Below are positions 26,816-36,473 of a stretch of DNA of 64,000 nt, piece by piece. Where the stretch lies: positions 1-64,000 of the forward strand of contig NZ_JACKZS010000004.1 of assembly GCF_014222285.1 (NCBI RefSeq), given 5' to 3'. A program made the position numbers and the translations under genes. The notes under the pieces are model-generated. The model saw only the letters and a program-made list of their open reading frames with translations, was not told the DNA's origin and searched no databases. This stretch comes from Nostoc sp. UCD121. Lineage in GTDB: Bacteria; Cyanobacteriota; Cyanobacteriia; Cyanobacteriales; Nostocaceae. The first letter of the stretch is position 1. Each line of letters starts with the position of its first letter.

Positions 26816-28240
26816 CTAGTTATTAATTTCAACAACAACTTTAGCGTAAGTTAAACCAGAAACTTTTTGGCTGTCTTCTGGAGGCAAAGCAATTTTAACT
26901 TCTACAACTCTGGCATCCACATCTGCTGCTGGATCTGTATTTAGCACGTCCTTTTTACCAATTTTTCTGCCAATTTCAGTGACAGTTCCCTTCAATTCGC
27001 CGCTAAATGCTCCATTGTCGCTGCTGATAGTGGCGTTTTGACCAATTTGCACTTTACCAATGCTATCTTCGGCTACTTCAGCAATTACATACATTTGGCT
27101 AGTTTGACCAATTTCAGCAATACCATTTGCACCGATGGCTTCGCCTGACTTGGTGTAAACTTTTAAAATCTCTCCAGCAATTGGTGCTTGAACGTAGCTT
27201 AACCTTAGTTGTGCTTCGGCTTTTCTGACATTTGCGATCGCATTACTAACTTGAGCTTGCGCTACTTGCACATCGGTAGGACTAACATCTAAAATTCTGC
27301 TTAGTTTGGCTTTTTCTTCCTCAATTTGTCTTTGCAAAGTTGCTAAAGTTTTGTCACGATTAACTTTCGCTTCGATTAGCTGCTGTTGCAAAGTTGCTAA
27401 ATTTTGTATTTGGTTAGCTCTAGCCTCGGCAAGTTGCTGTCGTATGGTTGCTAACGTCTGCTTTAGGGTAGCTTGGCTTTCGGCCACCTGTTGATTAGAA
27501 GTTACTGCACTCAAGCGTCTGCGATCGCGCTCTTGCTGAGAAATCGCACCTTCTCGGTATAAAAAATCATAGCGTCCGGCATCGACTTGGGCATTGCGCT
27601 GTTCGGCTCGGATACGTGTAAGCGTTGCTCTGAGAGCTTCTCTTTGCCCACTGAGTTCAGCTTCTAAACGATTTACAGTTGCTTGCTGAACAAGTTTATC
27701 CCCACTTAACTGAGCTGCAATCCGGGCGATCGTTGCTTGTTGAGCATCCCTTTCCCCAACAAACTGCGCTTGTAGGCGAGCAACAACTGCTCTTTGAGCT
27801 TGAATATCTCTTGGAGATCCAGCCCTAACTTGCGCTAAATTCGCACGGGCTTCTTGCACTTTGGCTTTCGCCTCTTCTAGTCCGGCTATTTGGGTATCGC
27901 GGTTGTCCAAAATTGCCAAAATTTGGCCTTGCTTTACTTGTTCACCCTCTCTCACCAGAAGTTGCTGAATTCGTGACGATGGCGATAATCCTGATGATGG
28001 GGCGGACAATTTAACAACTTCGCCTCGCGGTTCCAAACGCCCTACAGCACTAATGCTATTGGTAGATGGCATTACGGGTACAGATGTAGTGAGTTTTCTC
28101 AGCTGCTCGATTTTGGCTGTACCTAGTATCCCAGCCGCGATTACTATTGGCACAGCTACAGCGATACCCCACCAAATCTTAGGTTGTTCTTGATTAAGTG
28201 CCTGCTCACTTGGCTTTGGCTTTTCAGTCACCCTTGACAT
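26816..28240 (-). CDS. devB: DevB-type HlyD-family membrane fusion protein
   Basis: A 474-residue periplasmic adaptor of the DevBCA exporter. A membrane anchor is at residues about 25-43 (WWGIAVAVPIVIAAGILG), then the first lipoyl half (GRLEPRGEVVKLSAPSSG), a very long Gln/Ala-rich coiled-coil hairpin (residues about 110-310), the second lipoyl half (SYVQAPIAGEILKVYTKSGE) and a beta-barrel end. The long hairpin reaches the TolC-like partner, which is not in this window. The ATG at 28240 is chosen; the 29 codons upstream in frame look unrelated. First gene of the operon. Confidence 0.9.
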   Translation of the reverse strand: MSRVTEKPKPSEQALNQEQPKIWWGIAVAVPIVIAAGILGTAKIEQLRKLTTSVPVMPSTNSISAVGRLEPRGEVVKLSAPSSGLSPSSRIQQLLVREGEQVKQGQILAILDNRDTQIAGLEEAKAKVQEARANLAQVRAGSPRDIQAQRAVVARLQAQFVGERDAQQATIARIAAQLSGDKLVQQATVNRLEAELSGQREALRATLTRIRAEQRNAQVDAGRYDFLYREGAISQQERDRRRLSAVTSNQQVAESQATLKQTLATIRQQLAEARANQIQNLATLQQQLIEAKVNRDKTLATLQRQIEEEKAKLSRILDVSPTDVQVAQAQVSNAIANVRKAEAQLRLSYVQAPIAGEILKVYTKSGEAIGANGIAEIGQTSQMYVIAEVAEDSIGKVQIGQNATISSDNGAFSGELKGTVTEIGRKIGKKDVLNTDPAADVDARVVEVKIALPPEDSQKVSGLTYAKVVVEINN

Positions 28241-29184
28241 AGTATGTTGCCCGTTTACCTGAATTGTGCTGATGGAAGTAAAAATAAAAGGGTTTTTAAT
28301 CAACAGCCAGCTGCTTAGGACAAACAACAGTGCTTTAAAGCTGGGTATGGCTTAAAATCCATTGCGTGATGAACGCTCAACACTATGGTTTTGCAAAATG
28401 GTGTTTTCTATAGCGATGTCTGACGACAAGACGCTGACGCTCCTGCTTCGCTAATGCGTCTACGCTCGTACCCTACGGGTAGCCGCTATGCATCTATGTA
28501 TGCAATAACATTGACCTCACTTCCATTCCTCTTGCCTTTTAGGAGAGAAGAATGGAAGCTTACTTACTCGGGGTTAGGTCTGTATTGAAACCGAGAAGCG
28601 CTATAGTAGCTGGCTATTCAATAACTCTGAGTATTCTTGAGACATGAGTGCAATGAGAATTAGCAGAATTCACAAACCTAGATATAGAGACGCGATATAT
28701 CATGTCTCTACACAAAATCCCAAAATGGTATGATGCGATACTGTACTGTTACATCAACTACGGCTACATCTGTTACAAAATTGACAAAAATAGACTGTTG
28801 CCTTGTTTGGATACAATCTTGCTACAAAAGTTAGTCTTCCTTAAGTGAATGAATGATTAACTAACTAAAAAATATCTGTTCACCCTGAGCGAAGTCGTAA
28901 AGCCTGCGGCATAGCTACGCTTAAGGCGCAGCCTGTCGTAGAGAAGGGTCAACTTGAGCATTCCTAACATCAGAGTTTCCTTAACTTTCTGGTCAATGAG
29001 TTAGCTGTCTCTAGTTGCTTGCACCTACCAAGACAACCAACCATTTTGTGATATTTGCTTCAAAGACCTGACTACTCACCCTGTTGGCGTTTTGGGACTC
29101 CATTAAACTCTCGTTGAATGAATTCTACATTTATCTGTGACGCGAAAACGTAACAGAGCCTACAGATGGGGAGATGGGGAATCA
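28241..29184. other. Long intergenic region with dispersed repeats, upstream of devB
   Basis: This 944-bp stretch has no supported gene. It holds repeat motifs around 28420-28490 (GACGCTCC, GCGTCTACGCTC, CCTACGGGTAGCCGC) and 28890-28950 (CCTGAGCGAAGTCG, GCGCAGCCTGTCGTAGAG). TGTTACA occurs near 28747 and 28790. It must contain the devBCA promoter, but I found no convincing GTA-N8-TAC NtcA site by eye. Confidence 0.5.
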
Positions 29185-29922
29185 CTAAGTTGGAAGGTCG
29201 AATAAAACTGTGGTCATATAATTTTCTGCCCAAACTGGGCCAAAGGCTTTTTCTAGTACGCGGCGAGTTTTATCGTTTTTCTGCTGTTTGGTGCAGTAGT
29301 TTTGTTGTCCAGCGAGATTTTGTGTAACTTGTTCAATTGAAACGGGATGTGAGGCGATCGCTTGCATACAATGAATGTCTAAAAATTCTCGCACACGCGA
29401 CAGAAACATTGCTTCTTCTTCTGGCGAACCGGGGCGGACAAAGATGCAAAAATCCGAAAAAATATTTCCCCATTCTGGTAATTCACGGGGTTGGGAAAAG
29501 TTAAGCACTGGTAGCTGTGCCAGTGCAGTAGTATAAGATTCGGGTAAGGTGCGCTCTAATTGGATAGGAGAAAGGTCTGCGATCGCTGCACTAATTTGAC
29601 CTCTACCCCCAACTAAATCGCAACCAAACATCGGCAGGTTGTATTCTGGACGGGGAAACATGACGCAGTGCAAAATATCCAGCATATTTCCGATTTTTGC
29701 CAGTTCCAAGTGCATCTTCCGAAACTGGGGCGTTTGATAGCAGCGATTTTCAATCGTCAGTTTTTCACCTTCTAGTCTACCTTCCACATACCCCAACTCA
29801 TCAGGCAAATGGTAGGGCGATAGATCCAGGTGCTGATGCCAAGCTGCCTCAATACAATCAGCTAGCTGACGAATTAGGGGATGTTGTTGCTCACGCAGCG
29901 AGGGCATAGAAGTAAATGACAT
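29185..29922 (-). CDS. pcyA: Phycocyanobilin:ferredoxin oxidoreductase
   Basis: A 245-residue ferredoxin-dependent bilin reductase that reduces biliverdin IXalpha by four electrons to phycocyanobilin, the chromophore of phycobilisomes and cyanobacteriochromes. Matching features are [20 protein letters not shown] (start region of the active site), the [18 protein letters not shown] stretch containing the catalytic Asp, and [20 protein letters not shown]. Length is usual. Single gene; the ATG at 29922 starts [15 protein letters not shown]. Confidence 0.97.
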   Translation of the reverse strand: MSFTSMPSLREQQHPLIRQLADCIEAAWHQHLDLSPYHLPDELGYVEGRLEGEKLTIENRCYQTPQFRKMHLELAKIGNMLDILHCVMFPRPEYNLPMFGCDLVGGRGQISAAIADLSPIQLERTLPESYTTALAQLPVLNFSQPRELPEWGNIFSDFCIFVRPGSPEEEAMFLSRVREFLDIHCMQAIASHPVSIEQVTQNLAGQQNYCTKQQKNDKTRRVLEKAFGPVWAENYMTTVLFDLPT

Positions 29923-30123
29923 AAGCTAGTTGGGAATGCGAATCTAATGCCCAGTCTACAACCTGTCGTGCCACACCTGTGTGGTCTGCAATATAAGCAA
30001 ACAGTTCCCCACAGCCAACGTAAAGTTATACGACAGATACTTTTCACAAAGATTATTTATTTTGTAGTCTAGATTACAGAAATAATTTTAGATTAGCCCA
30101 TTTATGAAGACTAATAGAAAGCT

Positions 30124-30333
30124 ATGAAACTAGATTCTCATAGACCAGATTTTGCTGTGCAACCAAGAATGCAGAATCTGGAGGATTTAAATTGGGTAAA
30201 ACTTTTGCTACTTCCTAACCCCTTTAGTTTTGACGAAGCACTTTTATTATGTCCGGTTTCAGCAGATGAGTGGCTAGCCTGGATTCCAGATCATGGGGAG
30301 GCGATACTCAATATTAGACATTTTTGCTACTAA
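30124..30333 (+). CDS. Small conserved protein of unknown function
   Basis: A 69-residue protein. The second half, LLPNPFSFDEALLLCPVSAD followed by EWLAWIPDHGEA, is of a type I recognise from other cyanobacterial small proteins. No function is known to me. It contains no membrane segment. It ends 43 bp before the IS630 relic at 30376, whose insertion may have affected what lay downstream. Confidence 0.65.
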   Translation: MKLDSHRPDFAVQPRMQNLEDLNWVKLLLLPNPFSFDEALLLCPVSADEWLAWIPDHGEAILNIRHFCY

Positions 30334-30432
30334 GTATTTTTTAGGTTTACTATTTGAAGTTTGAAAATGTACGTAGTGGCGTGTCAAGACTAAAATAGTG
30401 CAATAAAAAATGCCTAGAATGGGGGTAAACTG

Positions 30433-30705
30433 GTGGGAAGAGGTCGTAGAGAGAAAGTGCTTTTGAATACCGATCAAAGGCAAAAACTAGAAGCGATTAG
30501 CCGTAATGGTTATGCCCCAGCGAAAAAAATATTGCACGCACAAGTGCTATTAATGTGTGATGAAGGTGCGGGTGCAACGAAAAAATGGACAGATAAACAA
30601 ATCAGTTTAGCCCTCAACTTGCATCGCAATACAGTCGGAAGAATCAGGAAAAGATTTTTGGAGCAAGGTGAAGAACCAGCCCTAAATCGTAGTCAACGAA
30701 AATTC
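30433..30705 (+). pseudogene. IS630-type transposase, N-terminal fragment
   Basis: From the GTG at 30433 the frame encodes the helix-turn-helix DNA-binding part of an IS630-family transposase: GRREKVLLNTDQRQKLEAIS, then AKKILHAQVLLMCDEGAGAT and DKQISLALNLHRNTVGRIRK. The DDE catalytic domain is absent. After ALNRSQRK the frame runs into a GTAGGTTGGG hairpin repeat and then the right inverted repeat, so the rest was deleted and replaced. The frame stays open to 30819, but that part is not transposase. Confidence 0.85.
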
Positions 30706-30712
30706 ATTAGGC

Positions 30713-30747
30713 GTAGGTTGGGTTACGCTCCGCTCCACCCAACCTAC
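30713..30747. repeat. GTAGGTTGGGT hairpin repeat inside the IS relic
   Basis: GTAGGTTGGGT (30713-30723) and ACCCAACCTAC (30737-30747) form a perfect 11-bp stem. A longer relative of the same repeat lies at 54872-54945. It sits exactly where the transposase sequence breaks off. Confidence 0.8.
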
Positions 30748-30781
30748 ATTTTTTTGCAACAATTTAGTCTTGACACGCCAG

Positions 30782-31151
30782 TAGGGTATGTTAGCGACAG
30801 CGTAACGCACCATTTATAAACGTAAGTTCGATAAAGTTCTTCTTGCCTTGAACTTGCGTTCAAATCTGTCCCTCTTCGACTCGGAGAGAGACGGTTCTGC
30901 GTAGTAAAACTAGGGAGAGGTTTCAATATTTAAGGTAATTAGGCGGTTAGGAAATGAGCCGTCGGACTCATGTTTTATAGGAATTTGGTATATTCCGACG
31001 TTCCGTCTAACACACCCTAAAATACCTAATTTTTTTCATGAATCAAATCGGATCCCTATTAGGATTATCTCAGTGATAACTATGAGAAAAATATTTCCTA
31101 ATTAAATTGAATGATACAGCTTGGTACAGATAATTGCCGAAAAATTCCAAA
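30782..31151. other. Intergenic region with repeat fragments
   Basis: TAGGGTATGTTAGCGACAGC at 30782 and GTCTAACACACCCTAAAA near 31003 look like opposite ends of a dispersed repeat. Between them is TCGGAGAGAGACGG-type sequence. No gene is supported. The remainder up to 31151 is AT-rich DNA downstream of ftn2. Confidence 0.45.
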
Positions 31152-33458
31152 TTATCTGGTGAATTGATTCACTACAGATGTACTCTGAATACGCCATTTC
31201 CCTCGTTCTCGAATCAAATCATACCGAACTCTCAATTTATCATTAGAAGAGTTTTTAAACTGACCATTTTCATATAACTGCGTCACTTCATTGACCGTAG
31301 CTTCTACTGCGGCACGATCTGCAAATAAACCAATTTTCTCAACCGATTCTATCTTTAAACTATGGTCGAACTTGCGGTAGCGATTGTCTAACCTATTCTG
31401 TTGAGCAATCAGTCGCCATTGAGATAAAGCTGAACCAGTTAAAATTTGCTCTAAATTATTAATCTCATGATTTGACCCTAAAGCTGCGGCTTTGGTAGAT
31501 AACCAAGTGTAAATAACTTTTTCTGCCTCTGCACTTGTTAAAGGGCCTTCTTCTGATCCTGGGTTACTATTTGGAGTGGGAATAGATAGCGGTGGTTGAT
31601 TTATTTGTACAGACAACTGTGGATCACGCGGAGAAGGTGGAGGAAAAAACAGATTTTTTAACCATCCAAAAGTTGTTGTGGCTAATACCCAAAAAACTAA
31701 TATGCTCACCAAAGAAATAAACACTCTCCATACCAGCCGTGTTTTCCCTTCTATGGTGTTTGCAAAAGTTCGCCGCCGTCGGGGACGACGAGAATGAGGA
31801 CGATTATCTGGTATACGCTCTCGGCTAGCAGATGGAGTGGGTTTTCTCCGCCTACGCTTTTGGTTATGACCAGATACAGCACTCTTACCTGAACCGTTCA
31901 AATGCTGATTAGTGCCTCTGCTCATCCTTTCAGCAGCAGGAACCTCTGATTTTATACTTCCAGATGAACTCCACATCTGTGGTGAGAAGTTTGGATATTC
32001 AGACGTTTCTTTTGTTGGTGTTTCTGGCAAATCTGGGTTAGGTACTCTGCTGTGATTAAATGACGCTGAAGTCTTAGTTGAATTGTTATGAAAATGACTA
32101 TTCTTTACCTTGGCCTGGGGAAAATACTGGGGGTTAATTACAGCCCATTCATTAGTTGTTTCGGCATCAGTTGGCAGTGCTTCTAAATAAGCTTGTACCT
32201 GTTGGTTAGCAAAATAATCTTTTAAAAAAGCTTGCTGGTTTGCTAAATCTCGAAAATGGGGAAAGACTTCGTGTTGCAGCCACTGCTCTGCATATAAACA
32301 CAGCCCTGGTAACAAATCTGGAGAGTCCTGAGATTTTTCACGAATAAAAGCTAAAGCTTCGTACTCCTGACTAAGTTCTAAAACACGAGTTGCTTCTTCA
32401 GTTTGTCCCAAAAGTAAGGCGCATAGCGATTGTTCTAAATGTACATCTTGGCGCTTGCCCAGACGCATGAGCATTTGTCTTGCTTGACGAATTAAAGCAG
32501 GTTGCCGTTGAGCAAATCCCCGCGCTATCAAGGCATAAACAGCTAAGTAAGTGGCAACAGCAGAATTGCGTTTGCTTTGGGCTTCAAATAATTTGTGCTG
32601 TTCTGCGACTGTTAGGTGGTTACGTAACTGCTGAATAAATCGTAGAAAGTCATCTATGTTTAAACCAGAGTCATCATTATTCGTGCCATCAATCCCGCCA
32701 CGATCTTCTAAGAGATTTTGCAATAATTCTAAGCCTTGGCTTCGTTCGGCAGTCTTTTCTTGAGGTAATGCGAGCAACTCCAAAATTCGATATGGCCGCA
32801 ATTTGTAAAGATCAGCCTGAATTTCTGCCTGAATACTGGAGAACAAACCTTCCCGTACTAGTAGTTCTTGACCAGTTTCTAGGGATATGGCGGCATTTTC
32901 GTAGTGACCTTGCTGCCACTGTTCCCGACCCAATTCTAGACAGGCAAGAGCAACAGTGAGAACGACATCTGGATGTTCAGCACTTTCATAAATTTCTTCG
33001 TCTACTAAATTATTGCCCTTTCTGGCACTTGTAGCACCATTTTTATTTACTAGGTACGGACGACCTAGTTTCAGTACAAGTTCGTATTCCCCCAACTCTT
33101 GCAAAATTAATAAAGCGCCAACTAATTCGTCTTGGGCGATGTCGATACCAAGACTCTGGGTATCACTACCCCTTTTGGTGCTTTCTGTACGATTTTCCTG
33201 TGCTACTGCGGCAGCAGCAAGGTTATCAGGGTCATAGGCGTGGGCAAGATAAAGCTGATCGTAGGTAATGCGTTGTTTTGGATCTGATAAAACCACGTAA
33301 GCTTCTTCTATGAGTTGTTTACGAGAAGAAATCGCTGCCTGAGAATACTCACGTCGCGGCAATTGTACAATGCGATCGCTATATGCCTGTCGCAATTGTT
33401 CTTCACTTGCCGCTAACGGTAGTCCTAAAATTCGGTAGTAATCTAGCGGAATTCGCAC
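31152..33458 (-). CDS. ftn2: Cell division protein Ftn2/ZipN (ARC6 homologue)
   Basis: A 768-residue divisome protein that anchors and organises FtsZ at mid-cell in cyanobacteria, homologous to chloroplast ARC6. It begins with a J-domain-like region (PLDYYRILGLPLAASEEQLR, then YVVLSDPKQRITYDQLYLAH). A TPR-like helical region follows to about residue 430, then a disordered basic stretch ending in SRRPRRRRTF. One membrane helix is near 575-600 (FISLVSILVFWVLATTTFGW). The C-terminal domain (SAEAEKVIYTWLSTKAAALG...) is the IMS/ARC6-like domain. Divergent from pdhA. Confidence 0.93.
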   Translation of the reverse strand: MRIPLDYYRILGLPLAASEEQLRQAYSDRIVQLPRREYSQAAISSRKQLIEEAYVVLSDPKQRITYDQLYLAHAYDPDNLAAAAVAQENRTESTKRGSDTQSLGIDIAQDELVGALLILQELGEYELVLKLGRPYLVNKNGATSARKGNNLVDEEIYESAEHPDVVLTVALACLELGREQWQQGHYENAAISLETGQELLVREGLFSSIQAEIQADLYKLRPYRILELLALPQEKTAERSQGLELLQNLLEDRGGIDGTNNDDSGLNIDDFLRFIQQLRNHLTVAEQHKLFEAQSKRNSAVATYLAVYALIARGFAQRQPALIRQARQMLMRLGKRQDVHLEQSLCALLLGQTEEATRVLELSQEYEALAFIREKSQDSPDLLPGLCLYAEQWLQHEVFPHFRDLANQQAFLKDYFANQQVQAYLEALPTDAETTNEWAVINPQYFPQAKVKNSHFHNNSTKTSASFNHSRVPNPDLPETPTKETSEYPNFSPQMWSSSGSIKSEVPAAERMSRGTNQHLNGSGKSAVSGHNQKRRRRKPTPSASRERIPDNRPHSRRPRRRRTFANTIEGKTRLVWRVFISLVSILVFWVLATTTFGWLKNLFFPPPSPRDPQLSVQINQPPLSIPTPNSNPGSEEGPLTSAEAEKVIYTWLSTKAAALGSNHEINNLEQILTGSALSQWRLIAQQNRLDNRYRKFDHSLKIESVEKIGLFADRAAVEATVNEVTQLYENGQFKNSSNDKLRVRYDLIRERGKWRIQSTSVVNQFTR

Positions 33459-34225
33459 AGCCTACTTCCCCTGCACCGTGATCAACATAATTCACCTAGA
33501 GCTTTCCAGGCCTGTAAAACCGTGCCATAAAAATGCCGTATAGAATTTACTCTACAAGTGTATATTGCAACAACCTGTTTTGTACCTTCCCGAAATTTTG
33601 AGTCACATTCTAGTACTAATTTTTTGCTTTCGCCTAGAAAGCCTCAATTTTTTGTCTTAATTCTTAGTATTTTTGTTTAACACAACTATTATCAGCCTTC
33701 GATAGCACAAACCACAACTACCGCTTTTAATCACGGCATAAATGTTGTGGTTGTAAGAATCTATTGATAATTGATTTTTTTGGGACTTTCCCAGTATGAA
33801 GTAACAAAAATACTACTATTGGGGATTAACCCTGATAACAGAAGAACAAAAATAATATCATAATTAACCTTTAATTACAATTACCTATTTGGGTATATGG
33901 ACTTTTGCTTCATTTTTTCTAAATTGTTAATGGATATGCAGAAAGCAGCCTATCTTGATTGCTAGTCTATGAAGGGGAATAGTGAGAGAGAAAAACCCAA
34001 AGCGATATATATTGTCGTTAGAGTCAAATCCTCACGGGGTATGGGCTGAAAAGTTAAAAATCAAAAATTAAAAATTCAGCTATTCCCTAAGACCCTTTTT
34101 TGGTGCATAAATAAAGTTTGATTGTTGAGTCTGACAAACGCTAGCCTGTTAAAAGCCGAGGTGTTATCAGACCAACTTATTTAAGACCGTAACTTTAAGT
34201 TGTACAACAGGGATACTCAAAAATA
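33459..34225. other. Divergent intergenic region between ftn2 and pdhA
   Basis: These 767 bp are AT-rich and contain no supported gene. Notable words are GGGGATTAACCC near 33820 and a run of AAAAATCAAAAATTAAAAA near 34054. Promoters for ftn2 and pdhA should lie here. No tRNA or clear sRNA was seen. Confidence 0.45.
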
Positions 34226-35260
34226 ATGGTTCAAGAGCGTACTTTGCCCACATTTAATCCTGCTACTACGCAAATTACTAAAGAAGAAGGGTTATGGTTG
34301 TATGAGGATATGGTTTTAGGGCGCTTGTTTGAAGACAAGTGCGCTGAAATGTACTATAGGGGCAAAATGTTTGGTTTTGTCCATTTGTACAACGGTCAAG
34401 AAGCTGTTTGTACAGGTGTTGTACAGTCAATGCGACCGGGTGAAGATTACGTTTGTAGTACTTACCGCGACCACGTTCATGCTCTGAGTGCGGGAGTACC
34501 AGCAAGAGAGGTAATGGCAGAATTATTTGGTAAAGCCACAGGTTGCAGCAAAGGGCGCGGTGGTTCAATGCACATGTTTTCTGCCGAACATCGCTTGTTG
34601 GGTGGCTATGCTTTTGTGGCTGAGGGAATTCCTGTAGCAGCTGGAGCGGCTTTTCAAAGTAAATACCGCCGCGAAGTGCTGGGAGATAAAAACGCTGACC
34701 AAGTGACAGCTTGCTTTTTTGGTGACGGTGCAGCTAACAACGGTCAGTTTTTTGAGACGCTGAATATGGCAGCCCTATGGAAACTGCCAATTCTTTTTGT
34801 AGTCGAAAATAATAAGTGGGCTATTGGGATGTCTCACGAACGGGCGACTTCCCAGCCAGAGATTTATAAAAAAGCTAGTGCATTTAACATGGTGGGCGTG
34901 GAAGTAGATGGCATGGATGTTCTAGCTGTCCGAGCCGTCGCTCAAGAAGCCGTCGCCCGTGCCCGTGCAGGTGAAGGTCCAACATTAATTGAGGCGCTGA
35001 CCTATCGCTTCCGTGGTCACTCCTTGGCTGACCCAGATGAAATGCGGAGCAAAGCTGAGAAAGAATTTTGGTTTGCCCGTGACCCAATTAAAAAGCTGGC
35101 TGCTTATTTGCTGGAGCAAAATCTAGCGAATGAGGCAGAAATCAAAGCTATTGATCGTAAAATTCAGGATGTAATCGACGAGGCAGTTAAATTCGCCGAA
35201 AACAGCCCCGAACCAGACCCCAGCGAGTTATATCGTTTCGTGTTTGCAGAAGACGAATAA
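34226..35260 (+). CDS. pdhA: Pyruvate dehydrogenase E1 component, alpha subunit
   Basis: A 344-residue E1 alpha subunit, which with E1 beta decarboxylates pyruvate and passes the acetyl group to lipoylated E2. The thiamine-diphosphate motif is [20 protein letters not shown] (about residues 171-190), closed by the VVENN end. Substrate-site stretches include [18 protein letters not shown] and [15 protein letters not shown], and the loop [14 protein letters not shown]. The start at ATG 34226 is preceded by ACAGGGA. The E1 beta, E2 and E3 genes are not adjacent, as is common in cyanobacteria. Confidence 0.96.
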   Translation: MVQERTLPTFNPATTQITKEEGLWLYEDMVLGRLFEDKCAEMYYRGKMFGFVHLYNGQEAVCTGVVQSMRPGEDYVCSTYRDHVHALSAGVPAREVMAELFGKATGCSKGRGGSMHMFSAEHRLLGGYAFVAEGIPVAAGAAFQSKYRREVLGDKNADQVTACFFGDGAANNGQFFETLNMAALWKLPILFVVENNKWAIGMSHERATSQPEIYKKASAFNMVGVEVDGMDVLAVRAVAQEAVARARAGEGPTLIEALTYRFRGHSLADPDEMRSKAEKEFWFARDPIKKLAAYLLEQNLANEAEIKAIDRKIQDVIDEAVKFAENSPEPDPSELYRFVFAEDE

Positions 35261-35276
35261 ACAGTGCTGAGTTATG

Positions 35277-35329
35277 AGTGCTGAGTCCTGAGTCCTGAGT
35301 ACTTTTTATTCTGCTCAGGACTCAGCACT
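35277..35329. terminator. Long perfect hairpin downstream of pdhA
   Basis: AGTGCTGAGTCCTGAG (35277-35292) and CTCAGGACTCAGCACT (35314-35329) are perfect 16-bp inverted repeats with a 21-base loop containing ACTTTTTATT. It follows the pdhA stop by 16 bp and precedes the epimerase gene. The arms belong to the same TGCTGAGT repeat family seen at 20140-20249. A terminator role is plausible, although no T-run follows the right arm. Confidence 0.55.
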
Positions 35330-35367
35330 ATGTACCCAGTACTACACCTTACTCAGGACTAAAATTT

Positions 35368-36237
35368 GTGTTTAGCATTGCAGTTCAACAGCAACAGTAC
35401 AAGACGTACATTCTTTCTGATGAAGCCGCTGGTTCTCAATTGGAAGTAGTACCAGAACGCGGTGGTATCATCACTCGTTGGCGCATTCAAGGGCAAGAAA
35501 TTTTCTACTTGGACACTGAACGGTTTACTCATCCTGATTTGAGTGTCAGAGGTGGGAATCCAATTTTGTTTCCTATTTGTGGCAATTTACCAGATAATAC
35601 TTACATCCACAACGGGCAAAAATATACTCTCAAACAACACGGTTTTGCCCGTGAATTACCCTGGAAAGCAACAGAACAGGAAACTGGAGATAAAGCTAGT
35701 CTCACTGTTGTTCTTGATAGCAATGAGCAAACTAAGGTAGTTTATCCTTTTGATTTTCAACTGGCTTTCACCTACGAACTTCAAGGTAATACCCTAGAAG
35801 TCCGCCAGCAGTATAAAAACTTGTCATCCACACCAATGCCCTTTTCGGCTGGTTTCCATCCCTACTTTCTCTGCGGTGATAAAAGTCAGCTAGAGGTTGA
35901 AATTCCTTCAAAGCAGTATCAAGACAATCAAACTAAGGAATTTCACTCTTTTGATGGCAATTTTGACTTTAGCCGTGATGAAATTGATTTTGCCTTTGGA
36001 CAGTTAACGAGTAAATCGGCTACTGCAATAGATCATAGCCGGAAGTTAAAACTTACGTTGGATTATGATGATTTCTCTACCTGGCTAGTATTTTGGACAG
36101 TCAAGGGCAAAGAATTCTACTGTTTAGAACCTTGGAGCGCCACCCGTAACTCTCTTAATACTGGTGATAACCTGACTGTGTTAGCACCAGGAGCTAGCCA
36201 TACAGCATCTATAAGGTTGACGGCTAATTTTTTCTAA
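35368..36237 (+). CDS. Aldose 1-epimerase family protein
   Basis: A 289-residue galactose-mutarotase-fold protein. VVPERGGIITRWRIQGQEI begins the sandwich; GGNPILFPICGNLPDNTY and HGFARELPWK carry substrate-binding residues; SAGFHPYF carries the likely catalytic His; and a Glu lies in CLEPWSATRNSLN. The order fits the YeaD/hexose-6-phosphate-epimerase-like branch as well as aldose epimerase, so the exact substrate is open. GTG start at 35368. It is on the same strand as pdhA but separated by the hairpin at 35277-35329. Confidence 0.88.
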   Translation: MFSIAVQQQQYKTYILSDEAAGSQLEVVPERGGIITRWRIQGQEIFYLDTERFTHPDLSVRGGNPILFPICGNLPDNTYIHNGQKYTLKQHGFARELPWKATEQETGDKASLTVVLDSNEQTKVVYPFDFQLAFTYELQGNTLEVRQQYKNLSSTPMPFSAGFHPYFLCGDKSQLEVEIPSKQYQDNQTKEFHSFDGNFDFSRDEIDFAFGQLTSKSATAIDHSRKLKLTLDYDDFSTWLVFWTVKGKEFYCLEPWSATRNSLNTGDNLTVLAPGASHTASIRLTANFF

Positions 36238-36298
36238 ACCCCTTTACAAATCTACAGATGTATATGCTATGATGGCAAAGTTGCGAAATGCAGCGAAA

Positions 36299-36370
36299 GG
36301 GTCGCTAACTCAACGGTAGAGTACTCGGCTTTTAACCGATTAGTTCCGGGTTCGAATCCCGGGCGACCCA
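36299..36370 (+). tRNA. trnK: tRNA-Lys (anticodon TTT)
   Basis: A 72-nt tRNA. The acceptor arms GGGTCGC (36299-36305) and GCGACCC (36363-36369) pair fully, with discriminator A at 36370. The D arm is ACTC-AACGGTA-GAGT, the anticodon loop is CTTTTAA with TTT, and the T arm is CCGGG-TTCGAAT-CCCGG. The top anticodon-stem pair is a C/T mismatch. CCA is not encoded. Confidence 0.97.
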
Positions 36371-36473
36371 TAAAATTAACATATTACTAAATTACAAAGA
36401 AGGCGATCGCAGCATCCAAGAAATTTCTGCAATTCGATAGGATAGGCATAGACTAATCCCAAACACCATTGTC

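Larger units (their letters stand above)
30376..30781 (+). mobile_element. Internally deleted IS630-family element with TIRs and TA duplication
   Basis: The left end TGGCGTGTCAAGACTAAA (30377-30394) and the right end TTTAGTCTTGACACGCCA (30763-30780) are perfect inverted repeats of 18 bp, and a weaker match continues inward. TA lies directly outside each end (30374-30375 and 30782-30783), the expected target duplication of the IS630/Tc1 superfamily. Only the N-terminal part of the transposase remains inside. The 406-bp element cannot move itself but might be moved in trans by a full copy. Confidence 0.85.

Noticed and set aside
28700-28830. NtcA or other heterocyst regulator site upstream of devB
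   Set aside because: Several GTA and TAC words are present, but no clean GTA-N8-TAC with a -10 box at the right distance was found by eye.
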